A DNA stretch of 64,000 nt, taken from contig PBYI01000038.1 in NCBI GenBank assembly GCA_002729525.1, positions 113,137 through 177,136 on the forward strand. Reading direction: 5' to 3'. The translations under genes and the position numbers were made by a program. This document shows positions 45,347 through 54,376 of this stretch, in pieces; position 1 is the first letter of the stretch, and every line of letters begins with the position of its first letter. The notes under the pieces are model-generated. The model ran no database searches and was not told the origin of the DNA. It saw only the letters and a program-made list of their open reading frames with translations. The stretch is from Nocardioides sp. (lineage in GTDB: Bacteria; Actinomycetota; Actinomycetes; Propionibacteriales; Nocardioidaceae).

Positions 45347-48052
45347 TCAGGACTTCTTGGCCGCGGCCTTCTTCGTCGTCTTCTTCGCCGCCGACTTCTT
45401 GGTCGCCTTCTTGGCGGTCTTCTTCGCCGGCGCCTTCTTGGCGCCCTTCTTCGCACCCTTCTTGGCCGGGCCCTTGGCACGGCGCTCGGCGAGCAGCTCG
45501 GCGGCCCGCTCGAGGGTGATCGACTCGACGGAGTCGTCGGTGCGCAGGGTGGCGTTGTACTCACCGTCGGTGACGTACTCGCCGAAGCGGCCCGACTTCA
45601 CCACGACCGGCTGGCCGGAGACCGGGTCGGCGCCGAGCTCCTTGAGCGGGGGAGCGGCGGCGGCGCGACCGCGCTGCTTGGGCTGGGAGTAGATCTTCAG
45701 CGCCTCCTCGAGGGAGACGGTGAAGAGCTGGTCCTCGCTGGTCAGCGACCGGGAGTCGGTGCCCTTCTTGAGGTAGGGCCCGTAGCGGCCGTTCTGCGCG
45801 GTGATCGGCTCGCCGGACTCGGGGTCCTCGCCGACGACGCGGGGCAGCGACAGCAGCTTGACCGCGTCCTCGAGGGTGACGGTGTCCAGCGACATCGTCT
45901 TGAAGAGCGAGCCGGTGCGCGGCTTCTCCTTCTTCGGGGCGTCCTCGGGCAGCAGCTCCTGCACGTAGGGCCCGAAGCGGCCGTTCTTCGCCACGACCTC
46001 CAGCCCGGTCTCCGGGTGGGCGCCCAGCTGGATCTCCTCACCGGCGGGGTTCTTCAGCAGCTCGTGCGCCTTGTCGAGCGTGAGCTCGTCCGGCGGCAGG
46101 TCGTCGGGCACGTTGGCGCGCTTGGCCAGCGGGTTGCCGTCGTCGTCGGGGCCCTCGAGGTAGGGACCGTAGCGGCCGACGCGCAGGTTGATGCCGTCGT
46201 CGGGGCCGCCGACGGGGAACGTCGCGAGCTCGCGGGCGTCGATGTCGCCCAGCTCGTCGACGAGCCGCTTGAGGCCGGTGACGTCGTCGGAGCCGAAGTA
46301 GAACTCCGCGAGCTCGTCGGCGCGCTCGCGGCGGCCGTGCGCGATCTCGTCGAGCACGTCCTCCATCTGCGCGGTGAACTCGTAGTCGATCTGGCGCGGG
46401 AAGTGGTCCTCGAGCAGCCGGGTCACCGAGAACGCCAGCCACGCCGGCACCAGCGCGGTGCCCTTCTTGTAGACGTAGCCGCGGTTGAGGATCGTCCCGA
46501 TGATCGAGGCGTACGTCGACGGGCGGCCGATCTCGCGGTCCTCGAGCTCCTTGATGAGCGTGGCCTCGGTGAACCGCGACGGCGGCTTGGTCTCGTGGCC
46601 GTTGGCGCCGAGCGAGGCGGCCGAGACGGTGTCGCCCTCGGACAGCGCCGGGAGGCGGGTCTCCTGGTCGTCCTTGCGAGCGCCCTCGTCGGTGCCCTCG
46701 ACGTAGGCCTTGAGGAAGCCGTGGAAGGTGATGACGCGGCCCGAGGCGCCGAACACGACGTCCTCGCCGGAGGCAGCGCGACCGCCGACCCGCAGCGACA
46801 CAGTCTGGCCGGTGGCGTCCTTCATCTGCGAGGCGACGGTGCGCATCCAGATGAGCTCGTAGAGCCGGAACTGGTCGCCGGTGAGACCGGTCTGCGCCGG
46901 CGTGCGGAAGTGCTCGCCGTCCGGGCGGATCGCCTCGTGCGCCTCCTGGGCGTTCTTGACCTTGCTGGCGTAGGTGCGCGGGGAGTCGGGGAGGTACTCC
47001 GCGCCGTACAGCTCGCGCGCCTGCGACCGGGCCGCCTCGACGGCGCCCGAGGAGAGCGTCGTGGAGTCGGTACGCATGTAGGTGATGAAGCCGTTCTCGT
47101 ACAGCCGCTGCGCGACCGACATCGCCACCGAGGCGCTCATGCCGAGCTTGCGGCTGGCCTCCTGCTGCATCGTCGTCGTGCGGAACGGCGGGTACGGCGA
47201 GCGCTTGTAGGGCTTGGACTCCACCGAGCGGACGTCGTACGTCGTGTCGGCGAGCGCGTCGACGAGCGCCTCGGCCCGGGCGCGGTCGAGGTGGACGACG
47301 TCGGCGCCGGCCTTGAGCAGGCCGTCCTGGCCGAAGCTGGAGCCCTGGGCGACGCGCGTGCCGTCGACGGAGTGCAGCTTGGCCGGGAACATCCGCTGGT
47401 CGTGCGCGGAGCCGGCGTCGAAGGTGCCCTCGAGGTCCCAGTAGGAGGCGACGCGGAAGCGCATCCGCTCGCGCTCGCGGTCGACGACCAGGCGGGTCGC
47501 CACGGACTGCACGCGGCCGGCCGACAGCCGCGGCATGACCTTCTTCCACAGCACGGGGCTGACCTCGTAGCCGTAGAGGCGGTCGAGGATGCGGCGGGTC
47601 TCCTGAGCCTCGACGAGGTCCATCGCCAGCTCGCGCGGGTTGTCGGCGGCGTCGAGGATCGCCTGCTTGGTGATCTCGTGGAAGACCATCCGCTTGACCG
47701 GGATGTTCTTCGGCTTCAGCTCGTCGAGCAGGTGCCACGCGATGGCCTCGCCCTCGCGGTCCTCGTCGGTGGCGAGGAAGAGCTCGTCGGCGTCCTTGAG
47801 GAGGCCCTTGAGCTTGCGGATGTGGTCCTTCTTGTCGCGCGGGACCACGTAGTAGGGCTCGAAGCCGTCGTCGACGTTGACCGCCAGGCGGCCCCACGGC
47901 TTGTCCTTGATCTTGGCGGGGGTGTCCGCGGCACTGTTCGGGAGGTCGCGGATGTGTCCGATGGACGACTCCACGACGTAGTCGCTCCCGAGGTACCCGC
48001 CGATCGTGCGGGCCTTCGCCGGGGACTCGACGATCACCAACTTGTGTGCCAC
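45347..48052 (-). CDS. topA: Type I DNA topoisomerase
   Basis: VAHKLVIVESPAKARTIGGYLGSDYVVESSIGHIRDLP; FITYMRTDSTTLS; lysine-rich C-terminal tail KKGAKKGAKKAPAKKTAKKATKKSAAKKTTKKAAAKKS. Confidence 0.97.
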   Translation of the reverse strand: MAHKLVIVESPAKARTIGGYLGSDYVVESSIGHIRDLPNSAADTPAKIKDKPWGRLAVNVDDGFEPYYVVPRDKKDHIRKLKGLLKDADELFLATDEDREGEAIAWHLLDELKPKNIPVKRMVFHEITKQAILDAADNPRELAMDLVEAQETRRILDRLYGYEVSPVLWKKVMPRLSAGRVQSVATRLVVDRERERMRFRVASYWDLEGTFDAGSAHDQRMFPAKLHSVDGTRVAQGSSFGQDGLLKAGADVVHLDRARAEALVDALADTTYDVRSVESKPYKRSPYPPFRTTTMQQEASRKLGMSASVAMSVAQRLYENGFITYMRTDSTTLSSGAVEAARSQARELYGAEYLPDSPRTYASKVKNAQEAHEAIRPDGEHFRTPAQTGLTGDQFRLYELIWMRTVASQMKDATGQTVSLRVGGRAASGEDVVFGASGRVITFHGFLKAYVEGTDEGARKDDQETRLPALSEGDTVSAASLGANGHETKPPSRFTEATLIKELEDREIGRPSTYASIIGTILNRGYVYKKGTALVPAWLAFSVTRLLEDHFPRQIDYEFTAQMEDVLDEIAHGRRERADELAEFYFGSDDVTGLKRLVDELGDIDARELATFPVGGPDDGINLRVGRYGPYLEGPDDDGNPLAKRANVPDDLPPDELTLDKAHELLKNPAGEEIQLGAHPETGLEVVAKNGRFGPYVQELLPEDAPKKEKPRTGSLFKTMSLDTVTLEDAVKLLSLPRVVGEDPESGEPITAQNGRYGPYLKKGTDSRSLTSEDQLFTVSLEEALKIYSQPKQRGRAAAAPPLKELGADPVSGQPVVVKSGRFGEYVTDGEYNATLRTDDSVESITLERAAELLAERRAKGPAKKGAKKGAKKAPAKKTAKKATKKSAAKKTTKKAAAKKS

Positions 48053-48740
48053 AGCCTGTGTGCTCTTCTCCTCCGCTGCCGCGCCCTGTCTGGGCCCGGA
48101 CGCCGACACCGTAGCGCGTGGTGTCGACGCCGCCCCTGCTGGCGGACGGGCGTGGGACCGCGGGGAGACCTGCGCCATGCCGGCCGCCGAACGCTCGGAG
48201 GGTCGCCCGGACTTCCTCCGGACCTCCGCCCGGGCCGAGGGACAGGTGTCCCACGGGTCCCGGTCGGACGGCGAGCGACTGCCCGTCCCCATGAGGCGGT
48301 CGACTGACTGGTCCGGACCACAGGAACGCTCGTTCGCCGCGAACCAGGACTTTGGTCCCGTTTCGGCCTGGGACCCTCGTCCCAGGGGGATGGGCCTCGA
48401 GCCACCGAGCGGGCCGCTGAGGGAAAAGAGGGGCGGGACGATCTACCCGGGTCGTTACCGCCGGGTCACCATGGAGTCACCCCCCACAGCCTCGGTGCCG
48501 CCCCCCAGGGCCCGAGGTCACCGCGGGGGTGGCGGCGCGCGGAGGTGCCACCCCCCCCGCCCCCTTCCCGGGTCCCGTGGGGACGGGTCGGTTCCCCCTT
48601 CCCGACCCGTCGCCGTCCGGCGGGACCCGGGAGTGGGGGCGTGCTGATCCGGGCGCGACACCGCGTCGCACGCACTAGAGTCGGCGGACCGGCGTACACC
48701 GACGTCCGCCGGCGCCCTCGCCGGAGGTGGATCGCACACG

Positions 48741-50057
48741 ATGGACGGCCTGCTGGACGCCCTGCTCGACTGGGTCGCGCACCTCAACTGGGTGCACTTC
48801 GTGACCATCCCGATCTTCACCGGCGTCGTGGGCTGGCTGATCAACTGGACCGGGCTGATCATGCTGTTCTCCCCGGTGCGCTTCCACGGGGTGCGGATCC
48901 CCGGGATGCGCGAGGTGGCGTCGGTGCTGCCGCGCAAGGTGCAGGAGGTGCCCGGCCTGCTCCAGGGCGGCCTCGGCTGGCAGGGGATCATCCCGGCCCG
49001 CGCCGCCAAGATGGGCTCGATCGCGGTCGACAAGGCCATCTCCAAGCTCGGTACGCCGGCGGAGTTCTACCAGCAGCTGGAGCCCGACAAGATCGCCGAA
49101 CACATCGTCACGGTGTTCCGGCCCGAGGTGCCCGCCCTGGTCGACCAGGTCATGCGGGAGAACTCCCCGCGGCTGTGGCGCGACCTGCCCAAGCCGGTCA
49201 AGGAGGCCGTCTACCAGCGGGTGCAGGCGCAGCTGCCGGACGTCGTCGGGCGGGTAACGACCGAGATCGGCATCCACATCGACCAGCTGCTCGACCCCAA
49301 GATCATGGTCATCGACCACTTCCGGGAGAACCCCAGCCTGGTCGTGCGGATCTTCCGCGACTTCGGCCAGCGCGAGCTCGACCTGATGGTCCGCTTCGGC
49401 TTCATCTTCGGGTTCCTGCTCGGCATCCCGGTCGCGCTGGCCGACGCGATCTTCCACCAGTGGTGGCTGCTGCCCCTGCTCGGCGTCGTGGTCGGCTGGA
49501 TCACCAACGCGCTCGGCATGTGGCTGATCTTCGAGCCGCCGGAGCCGAGGAAGATCCTCGGCATCACCTGGCACGGACTCTTCCTCAAGCGCCAGGAGCA
49601 GGCCGCCGAGGTCTACGCCCGGATCATCGCCGACGACGTGATCACCCTGGAGCGGATCGGCGACTTCCTGCTCGACGGCCCGCGTGGCGACCGCACCCGG
49701 CAGATGCTCGCCACCGCGCTGCGGCCCGCGATCGACCAGGCCGCGGGCGTCGCCCGGCCGGCGCTGCGGGTCGCGATGGGCACCCGCCGCTTCGACAGCA
49801 TCCGGGACTCCGTCGCCCACGAGGCCGTCGGCCGTACGATCACCCCGTTCCGCGACCCGGAGTTCAGCGCCCAGCAGGCGGAGAAGATCCGGGTGCTCGT
49901 CGCCGAGCGGACCAAGCAGCTCCCGCCGCGCGACTTCGTGGAGATGATGCGCGCCGCGATCAAGGAGGACGAGTGGATGCTCTACGCCCACGGGGCGATC
50001 ATGGGCGCGGCCGGAGGCTTCCTGCACTTGGCGGTGTTCGGAGTGCAGGGAAGCTGA
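48741..50057 (+). CDS. DUF445 family membrane protein
   Basis: IPIFTGVVGWLINWTGLIMLFSPVRFHG...WWLLPLLGVVVGWITNALGMWLIFEPPEPRKILGITWHGLFLKRQEQAAEVYARI. Confidence 0.87.
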   Translation: MDGLLDALLDWVAHLNWVHFVTIPIFTGVVGWLINWTGLIMLFSPVRFHGVRIPGMREVASVLPRKVQEVPGLLQGGLGWQGIIPARAAKMGSIAVDKAISKLGTPAEFYQQLEPDKIAEHIVTVFRPEVPALVDQVMRENSPRLWRDLPKPVKEAVYQRVQAQLPDVVGRVTTEIGIHIDQLLDPKIMVIDHFRENPSLVVRIFRDFGQRELDLMVRFGFIFGFLLGIPVALADAIFHQWWLLPLLGVVVGWITNALGMWLIFEPPEPRKILGITWHGLFLKRQEQAAEVYARIIADDVITLERIGDFLLDGPRGDRTRQMLATALRPAIDQAAGVARPALRVAMGTRRFDSIRDSVAHEAVGRTITPFRDPEFSAQQAEKIRVLVAERTKQLPPRDFVEMMRAAIKEDEWMLYAHGAIMGAAGGFLHLAVFGVQGS

Positions 50058-50059
50058 CG

Positions 50060-51037
50060 ATGGCGCTCGTGCGCGGTCCCGAGCGCGACCCCTGGGACGA
50101 CCCTGCGCTCCTCGACGACGGCGCGGTGGGCGCCGGCGACGGCACCGGTGCGGTCGAGAGGCGGCCGGACGCGGTGGTCGACACCCTGCCGGGCCTCGCC
50201 CGCGTCGCCGCCGGCGCCGCGTGGCACACCGCCGACTGGTCGGCCCGTACGTCGATCCGCTCCTGGGCGCGCGTCGCCCGCGCCCTCACCGACGGCGACG
50301 AGGCCGCCGCGCTCGTGCGTGACGCCGGCCGCGCCGCCGACGTGGTCAGCGCGCTGGCCCGGGCGGTCTCCGACGGCCGCCCGGTCGCCGACGCGCTCGT
50401 CGAGGCCGGCCGCTCGCTCGGCTCGATCGCCGAGCACCCGTCCGAGGCGGTCGTCGACGGCCAGGTCGTGCACGAGCGGGTCCGTCAGCCCAGCCTGCGC
50501 GAGCGGGGCCAGGACCTGCTCGAGGCCAGCCGCGACGTGTGGCGCCAGGACGTCAGCCACCCGGCGTACGAGCGGATCCTCGACGACCTCGCGCCCGACG
50601 AGGCGCGGGTGCTGGTGCTGCTCGCCGAGAAGGGTCCGCAGCCCAGCGTCGACGTGCGCACCGGTGGCCCGATCGGCATGGTCAGCAGCCAGCTCGTCGC
50701 ACCCGGTCTCACGATGATCGGTGCGCGCGCCGGGGCGCGGTACCCCGAGAAGGTGCCGTCGTACCTCAACAACCTCTTCCGGCTCGGCCTGGTGTGGTTC
50801 TCCACCGAGTCGCTGAAGGACCCGATGGAGTACCAGGTGCTCGAGGCGCAGCCCGACGTGCTCGCCGCGATGCACTCGGTCACCTTCGCGAAGGTCGTAC
50901 GCCGTTCGATCCACCTCACGCCGTTCGGCGAGGACTTCTGCCGGCTGGTGCTGCTGCCCGAGGAGGTCGCCGAGGCGCCCCTGCCCGAGCACGCCACCCC
51001 GAACGACGGCGACGCGCTGGAGCCGCCCCGGGCCTGA
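50060..51037 (+). CDS. DUF4393 / Abi-alpha-like protein
   Basis: RQDVSHPAYERILDDLAPDEARVLVLLAEKGPQPSVDVRTGG...PSYLNNLFRLGLVWFSTESLKDPMEYQVLEAQPDVLAA; adjacent to DUF445 gene (2-nt gap). Confidence 0.65.
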   Translation: MALVRGPERDPWDDPALLDDGAVGAGDGTGAVERRPDAVVDTLPGLARVAAGAAWHTADWSARTSIRSWARVARALTDGDEAAALVRDAGRAADVVSALARAVSDGRPVADALVEAGRSLGSIAEHPSEAVVDGQVVHERVRQPSLRERGQDLLEASRDVWRQDVSHPAYERILDDLAPDEARVLVLLAEKGPQPSVDVRTGGPIGMVSSQLVAPGLTMIGARAGARYPEKVPSYLNNLFRLGLVWFSTESLKDPMEYQVLEAQPDVLAAMHSVTFAKVVRRSIHLTPFGEDFCRLVLLPEEVAEAPLPEHATPNDGDALEPPRA

Positions 51038-51074
51038 CCGGCCGGGGGCCGTCGCCCGGGGGGAGTGCTCGCGG

Positions 51075-52703
51075 TCAGCCCGCGTGGAGCGTGATCGTGA
51101 AGATCGCGCCGCCCTCGGGGTTCGGTGCGTGCACGACGTCGCCGCCCTGCGCCAGCGCGAGCGAGCGGACGACGTACAGGCCCAGGCCCGTTCCGGTCGC
51201 GACCGCACCGTGGGCCCGGGCGAACTCGTTGAAGAGCTGGGGCGCGAAGTCGGCCGGCACACCGGGGCCGTGGTCGATGACGTCGATCGCCACCATCTCG
51301 CCCTGCTCGCCGGCGGGACGCACGTGCACCTGGAACGGCGCGGCGCCGTACTTCGCGGCGTTGCTGAGCAGGTTGGTGAGCATCTGCTCCAGACGCAGCG
51401 GGTCGGCCCGCACGGTGCGGTCCTCCTCGAGCACCACCTCGACGTCGGGCCGGTCGTCGACGACGCCCTGCACGATCTGTCGGGGGTCGACCGACTGCAC
51501 GTCGAGGCGCAGGGTGCCGCGCTGGATCTGCGCGGCGGTCAGCAGGTCGGCGGTGATCCGATCGAGGATGCGGGCCTGGCGCGAGACGCTGGTCAGCAGG
51601 CGCTGGGTCTGCTCGTGGTCCATGTCGGCGCCGTCCCATGCCAGGGTCTCGGCGATGCCGCAGAGCACTGCGACCGGTCCGCGCACCTCGTGCGCGGCGG
51701 TGGCGATCGCGCGCCGCAGCGCCCCGACGTCCTCGGTCGCGGAGTCGAGGAACACCAGCACCGACCAGCCCGTACGCCGCAGCGACGCCCGCACCCGGCC
51801 GCCGGAGAGGTCGGTCTCGAACGACGCGTCGTTGTCGAGGCGGTGGAACGCCACCAGGGACGCCAGCTCGGCGGCCACGAGGGCCAGCGGGGTGCCGGCC
51901 TTGTCGGTGCCGAGCAGGCGGGCGGCGAACGGGTTGGCGTGCACGATCCGGAACAGCGGCTCGTCGGCGAGCTCGAGGACGCCGTACGGCGCCGCGCGCA
52001 GCGCCTCCCAGGCGGAGACGTTGGACGACTGCTCGCCGGGACCACCGGGACCCCCGCTGCCCTGGCCACCGCCCGGGCCGGCGACGGGGGCAGGAGCACG
52101 GGGGACCGACGGGGTCGGCGCGGTCGCCGGGGGAGCGGGCGGTGCGGAGGCCGCCGCGGTGGGGGCGGCGGGCAGGGCGCGCTCGCCGCCGTCGCCCGGC
52201 GGGACCACGCTGAGTCCGCGGCCGACCTTGTCGGCGGACGGTGCGTCGTGGGTCGACCCGTCGGCGGGTACGACGGACAGGGCGCGCGCCCGGGTCGCCC
52301 GCGAGGTGGCGGTGCTCGCACCGGCCACGGTCTCGCGGACGTAGTCGACGATCGTCGACAGGTTGGCGCCCTTCTGGACGTAGCCGTCGGCGCCGGCCGC
52401 GATGGCGCGCGCCGACATCTGCTGGGCACCGAAGCCGGACAGGACCACGATCTTGGCGCTCGGCACGAGGCGGCGGATCGAGGGCAGCGCCTCGATGCCG
52501 TCCATCACCGGCATGGCCAGGTCGAGCATGACCACGTCGGGGCGGTGCAGTCGGACCACGTCGATGCCGGTGGAGCCGTCGCCGGCCTCGGCGACGACCT
52601 CGAAGCCCCCACGGGTGAGTGCGATGCGGAGCAGGTCGCGCAGATCCTCCGTGTCGTCGATGATCACCGTGCGGAGCGGGCGGGTGACGGGAGCGGCCAT
52701 CAT
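51075..52703 (-). CDS. Receiver-PAS-histidine kinase hybrid protein
   Basis: Receiver RTVIIDDTEDLRDLLRIALTRGGF...VVMLDLAMPVMDG; kinase ATAAHEVRGPVAVL; MLTNLLSNAAKYG; GTGLGLYVV. Confidence 0.88.
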   Translation of the reverse strand: MMAAPVTRPLRTVIIDDTEDLRDLLRIALTRGGFEVVAEAGDGSTGIDVVRLHRPDVVMLDLAMPVMDGIEALPSIRRLVPSAKIVVLSGFGAQQMSARAIAAGADGYVQKGANLSTIVDYVRETVAGASTATSRATRARALSVVPADGSTHDAPSADKVGRGLSVVPPGDGGERALPAAPTAAASAPPAPPATAPTPSVPRAPAPVAGPGGGQGSGGPGGPGEQSSNVSAWEALRAAPYGVLELADEPLFRIVHANPFAARLLGTDKAGTPLALVAAELASLVAFHRLDNDASFETDLSGGRVRASLRRTGWSVLVFLDSATEDVGALRRAIATAAHEVRGPVAVLCGIAETLAWDGADMDHEQTQRLLTSVSRQARILDRITADLLTAAQIQRGTLRLDVQSVDPRQIVQGVVDDRPDVEVVLEEDRTVRADPLRLEQMLTNLLSNAAKYGAAPFQVHVRPAGEQGEMVAIDVIDHGPGVPADFAPQLFNEFARAHGAVATGTGLGLYVVRSLALAQGGDVVHAPNPEGGAIFTITLHAG

Positions 52704-53362
52704 GAAGTGGTCCCTTCAGTGGGTTCGGACGCCGTGTCCGAGCCGGCCGGTGGTGTGGCCGGGGTCGACGGGGCCGCGCTGCTGCTCGAGTCGTCGAGCG
52801 CCGTCGCGGCGGGGGCGGAGCGCAGGAGCGCGGTGTCGAAGTGCTTGCTGTCGAGCAGGCCGGTGATGATCCGGCTGGCGTGGTCGATGGAGGCGTCGAG
52901 CGACTGGCGCGCCTTCGGCTCGTCGCCGAGGTCCAGCGCCATCTTGGCCACGACGAGGCCCTGGAGCACGGAGTCGTTGAGCTCCAGCGCCTGCTGCTCG
53001 CGCCGGCGCAGGTCCTCGAAGAGCTGGGCGCCCTCCATGAGCGAGGAGTAGGTGCGCCGCAGGGTCCAGTAGTAGACCGCCACGGCCGCGCCGACGGCGT
53101 CCCAGATGGTCAGCGGCCAGTCCCAGGCCTCGCGCATGGCCAGTCCGCGCTGGTCGTCGACGCCGAGGGCGGGCAGCAGCATGTGCACGGCGTGGCTGCC
53201 GTGGTGGACGGCGCAGGTGAAGAAGATGCCGGCCGTGGCGGCGCCGAGCGGGTTGCTGCGCAGCTGCTGGCTGCGCGCGAGCGGCAGCACGACTGCGGCG
53301 GCGATGAAGAGGTACGCCACCGCGATGACGAGGTTGAAGGCCGTGCCGAGCTGCCAGGTCAT
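52700..53362 (-). CDS. Membrane sensor with degenerate DHp-like helix, no ATPase domain
   Basis: Four-TM-like N-terminus MTWQLGTAFNLVIAVAYLFIAAAVVL; QALELNDSVLQGLVVAKMALDLGDEPKARQSLDASIDHASRIITGLL. Confidence 0.7.
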   Translation of the reverse strand: MTWQLGTAFNLVIAVAYLFIAAAVVLPLARSQQLRSNPLGAATAGIFFTCAVHHGSHAVHMLLPALGVDDQRGLAMREAWDWPLTIWDAVGAAVAVYYWTLRRTYSSLMEGAQLFEDLRRREQQALELNDSVLQGLVVAKMALDLGDEPKARQSLDASIDHASRIITGLLDSKHFDTALLRSAPAATALDDSSSSAAPSTPATPPAGSDTASEPTEGTTS

Positions 53363-54117
53363 CCGTGCCCCCCGAGGACGGTGAGCATGACCAGGGTGGT
53401 GGCGGCCAGACCGAGCGCGCCGCGGGCGGTGGGGTGCCAGGCGAACCAGCCGGGCAGCCGGGTCGGCAGCGGGTCGTGGTCGAGGCGCTGGAGGCGGGCG
53501 GCGCACGCCCAGACCAGCGCGACCTCCCACAGCAGGCAGAGCACGTCCCAGCCGGTGAACGGGTGCGGGGCGTCCTGCACCGGAGGCAGGGCGGCGACGC
53601 GGGTGAGTACCAGGAGGGCGATGAGCCCGACGTGGGCGACCACGCCGATGGTCAGCAGCCGCGCGGTCGGGCGCTGGGCGACCTGCAGCGCCCACATGAG
53701 CTGGAGTGCGGCGACGCCGGCGAAGAAGGCGACCTGGAGCAGCCCCTCGCTCAGGTGGGCGGGCGCGGCCGCCGCGTGGATGCCCGCGGCGGCGAGCGCG
53801 GCCACGACCGCGAGGGGTACGTCGTCCGCGTGCGGGCGGACGGTGGTGCGGGCGGGGCTGGCGCCGGCGAGCCGGGCTGCCCCGGCGGGCGTGCCGAGCG
53901 TGCCGGCCGCGGCGACCTCGCGCAGCAGCCGGACCCGGGCCTCGAGGGCGTCGCGGGGGTCGCCGCCGTTGACGCTCGTGCCGCCGATCCGGTCCACGAG
54001 GCGGGGGGTGAACAGGGCGGCGAGGCCCCAGAGCCCGCCGAGCACGAAGGCGTAGTGGACGCCGTGCGCGAGCACGTCGCCGGAGACCACGGCGAGCGCG
54101 GTCGTCGGTGCGGCCAT
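53359..54117 (-). CDS. Hypothetical multi-TM membrane protein
   Basis: MAAPTTALAVVSGDVLAHGVHYAFVLGGLWGLAALFTP...; overlaps downstream sensor start by 4 nt. Confidence 0.68.
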   Translation of the reverse strand: MAAPTTALAVVSGDVLAHGVHYAFVLGGLWGLAALFTPRLVDRIGGTSVNGGDPRDALEARVRLLREVAAAGTLGTPAGAARLAGASPARTTVRPHADDVPLAVVAALAAAGIHAAAAPAHLSEGLLQVAFFAGVAALQLMWALQVAQRPTARLLTIGVVAHVGLIALLVLTRVAALPPVQDAPHPFTGWDVLCLLWEVALVWACAARLQRLDHDPLPTRLPGWFAWHPTARGALGLAATTLVMLTVLGGHG

Positions 54118-54271
54118 CGCGTGCCTCCCGTCGACGCCGAACGGCGCCGGCGCTGACCGGCGTCCCCATTGGTTCTCCACGGTAAGCCCATCGGCGGGTC
54201 TAGGGGATCGTTCGATCGATCGAGATCAGCAAGGGACAAATGCCCTTGTCTCCCGGGCACATCGGACCGGA

Positions 54272-54292
54272 CTTGAGCGGAATGGACTCAAC
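54272..54292 (+). promoter_or_regulatory. HAIR-like (HspR-associated inverted repeat) operator upstream of clpB
   Basis: CTTGAGC-GGAATGG-ACTCAAC versus consensus CTTGAGT-N7-ACTCAAG. Confidence 0.8.
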
Positions 54293-54376
54293 TTTCTGTA
54301 TGTTGTACCTGTCGAGTTCGCGGACGGCTCCACCGTCGCGACCGGCCCCGTCCCGCAGCACCCGCAGGAGTCCCCC

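Noticed and set aside
45350-45500. Repetitive AAG-rich tract
   Set aside because: Encodes the lysine-rich tail typical of actinobacterial TopA; not a mobile or CRISPR repeat.
45329-48307. 992-aa plus-strand ORF opposite topA
   Set aside because: Antisense to a clear topA. Long spurious antisense ORFs are expected at this GC content, and the translation is low complexity (LVRLVERELVRRQVVGH...).
48006-48647. 213-aa plus-strand ORF overlapping the topA 5' end and intergenic region
   Set aside because: Codon usage and composition (RRSTDWSGPQERSF...RGGGGARRCHPPRPL) do not look protein-coding. The region is better explained as structured non-coding DNA.
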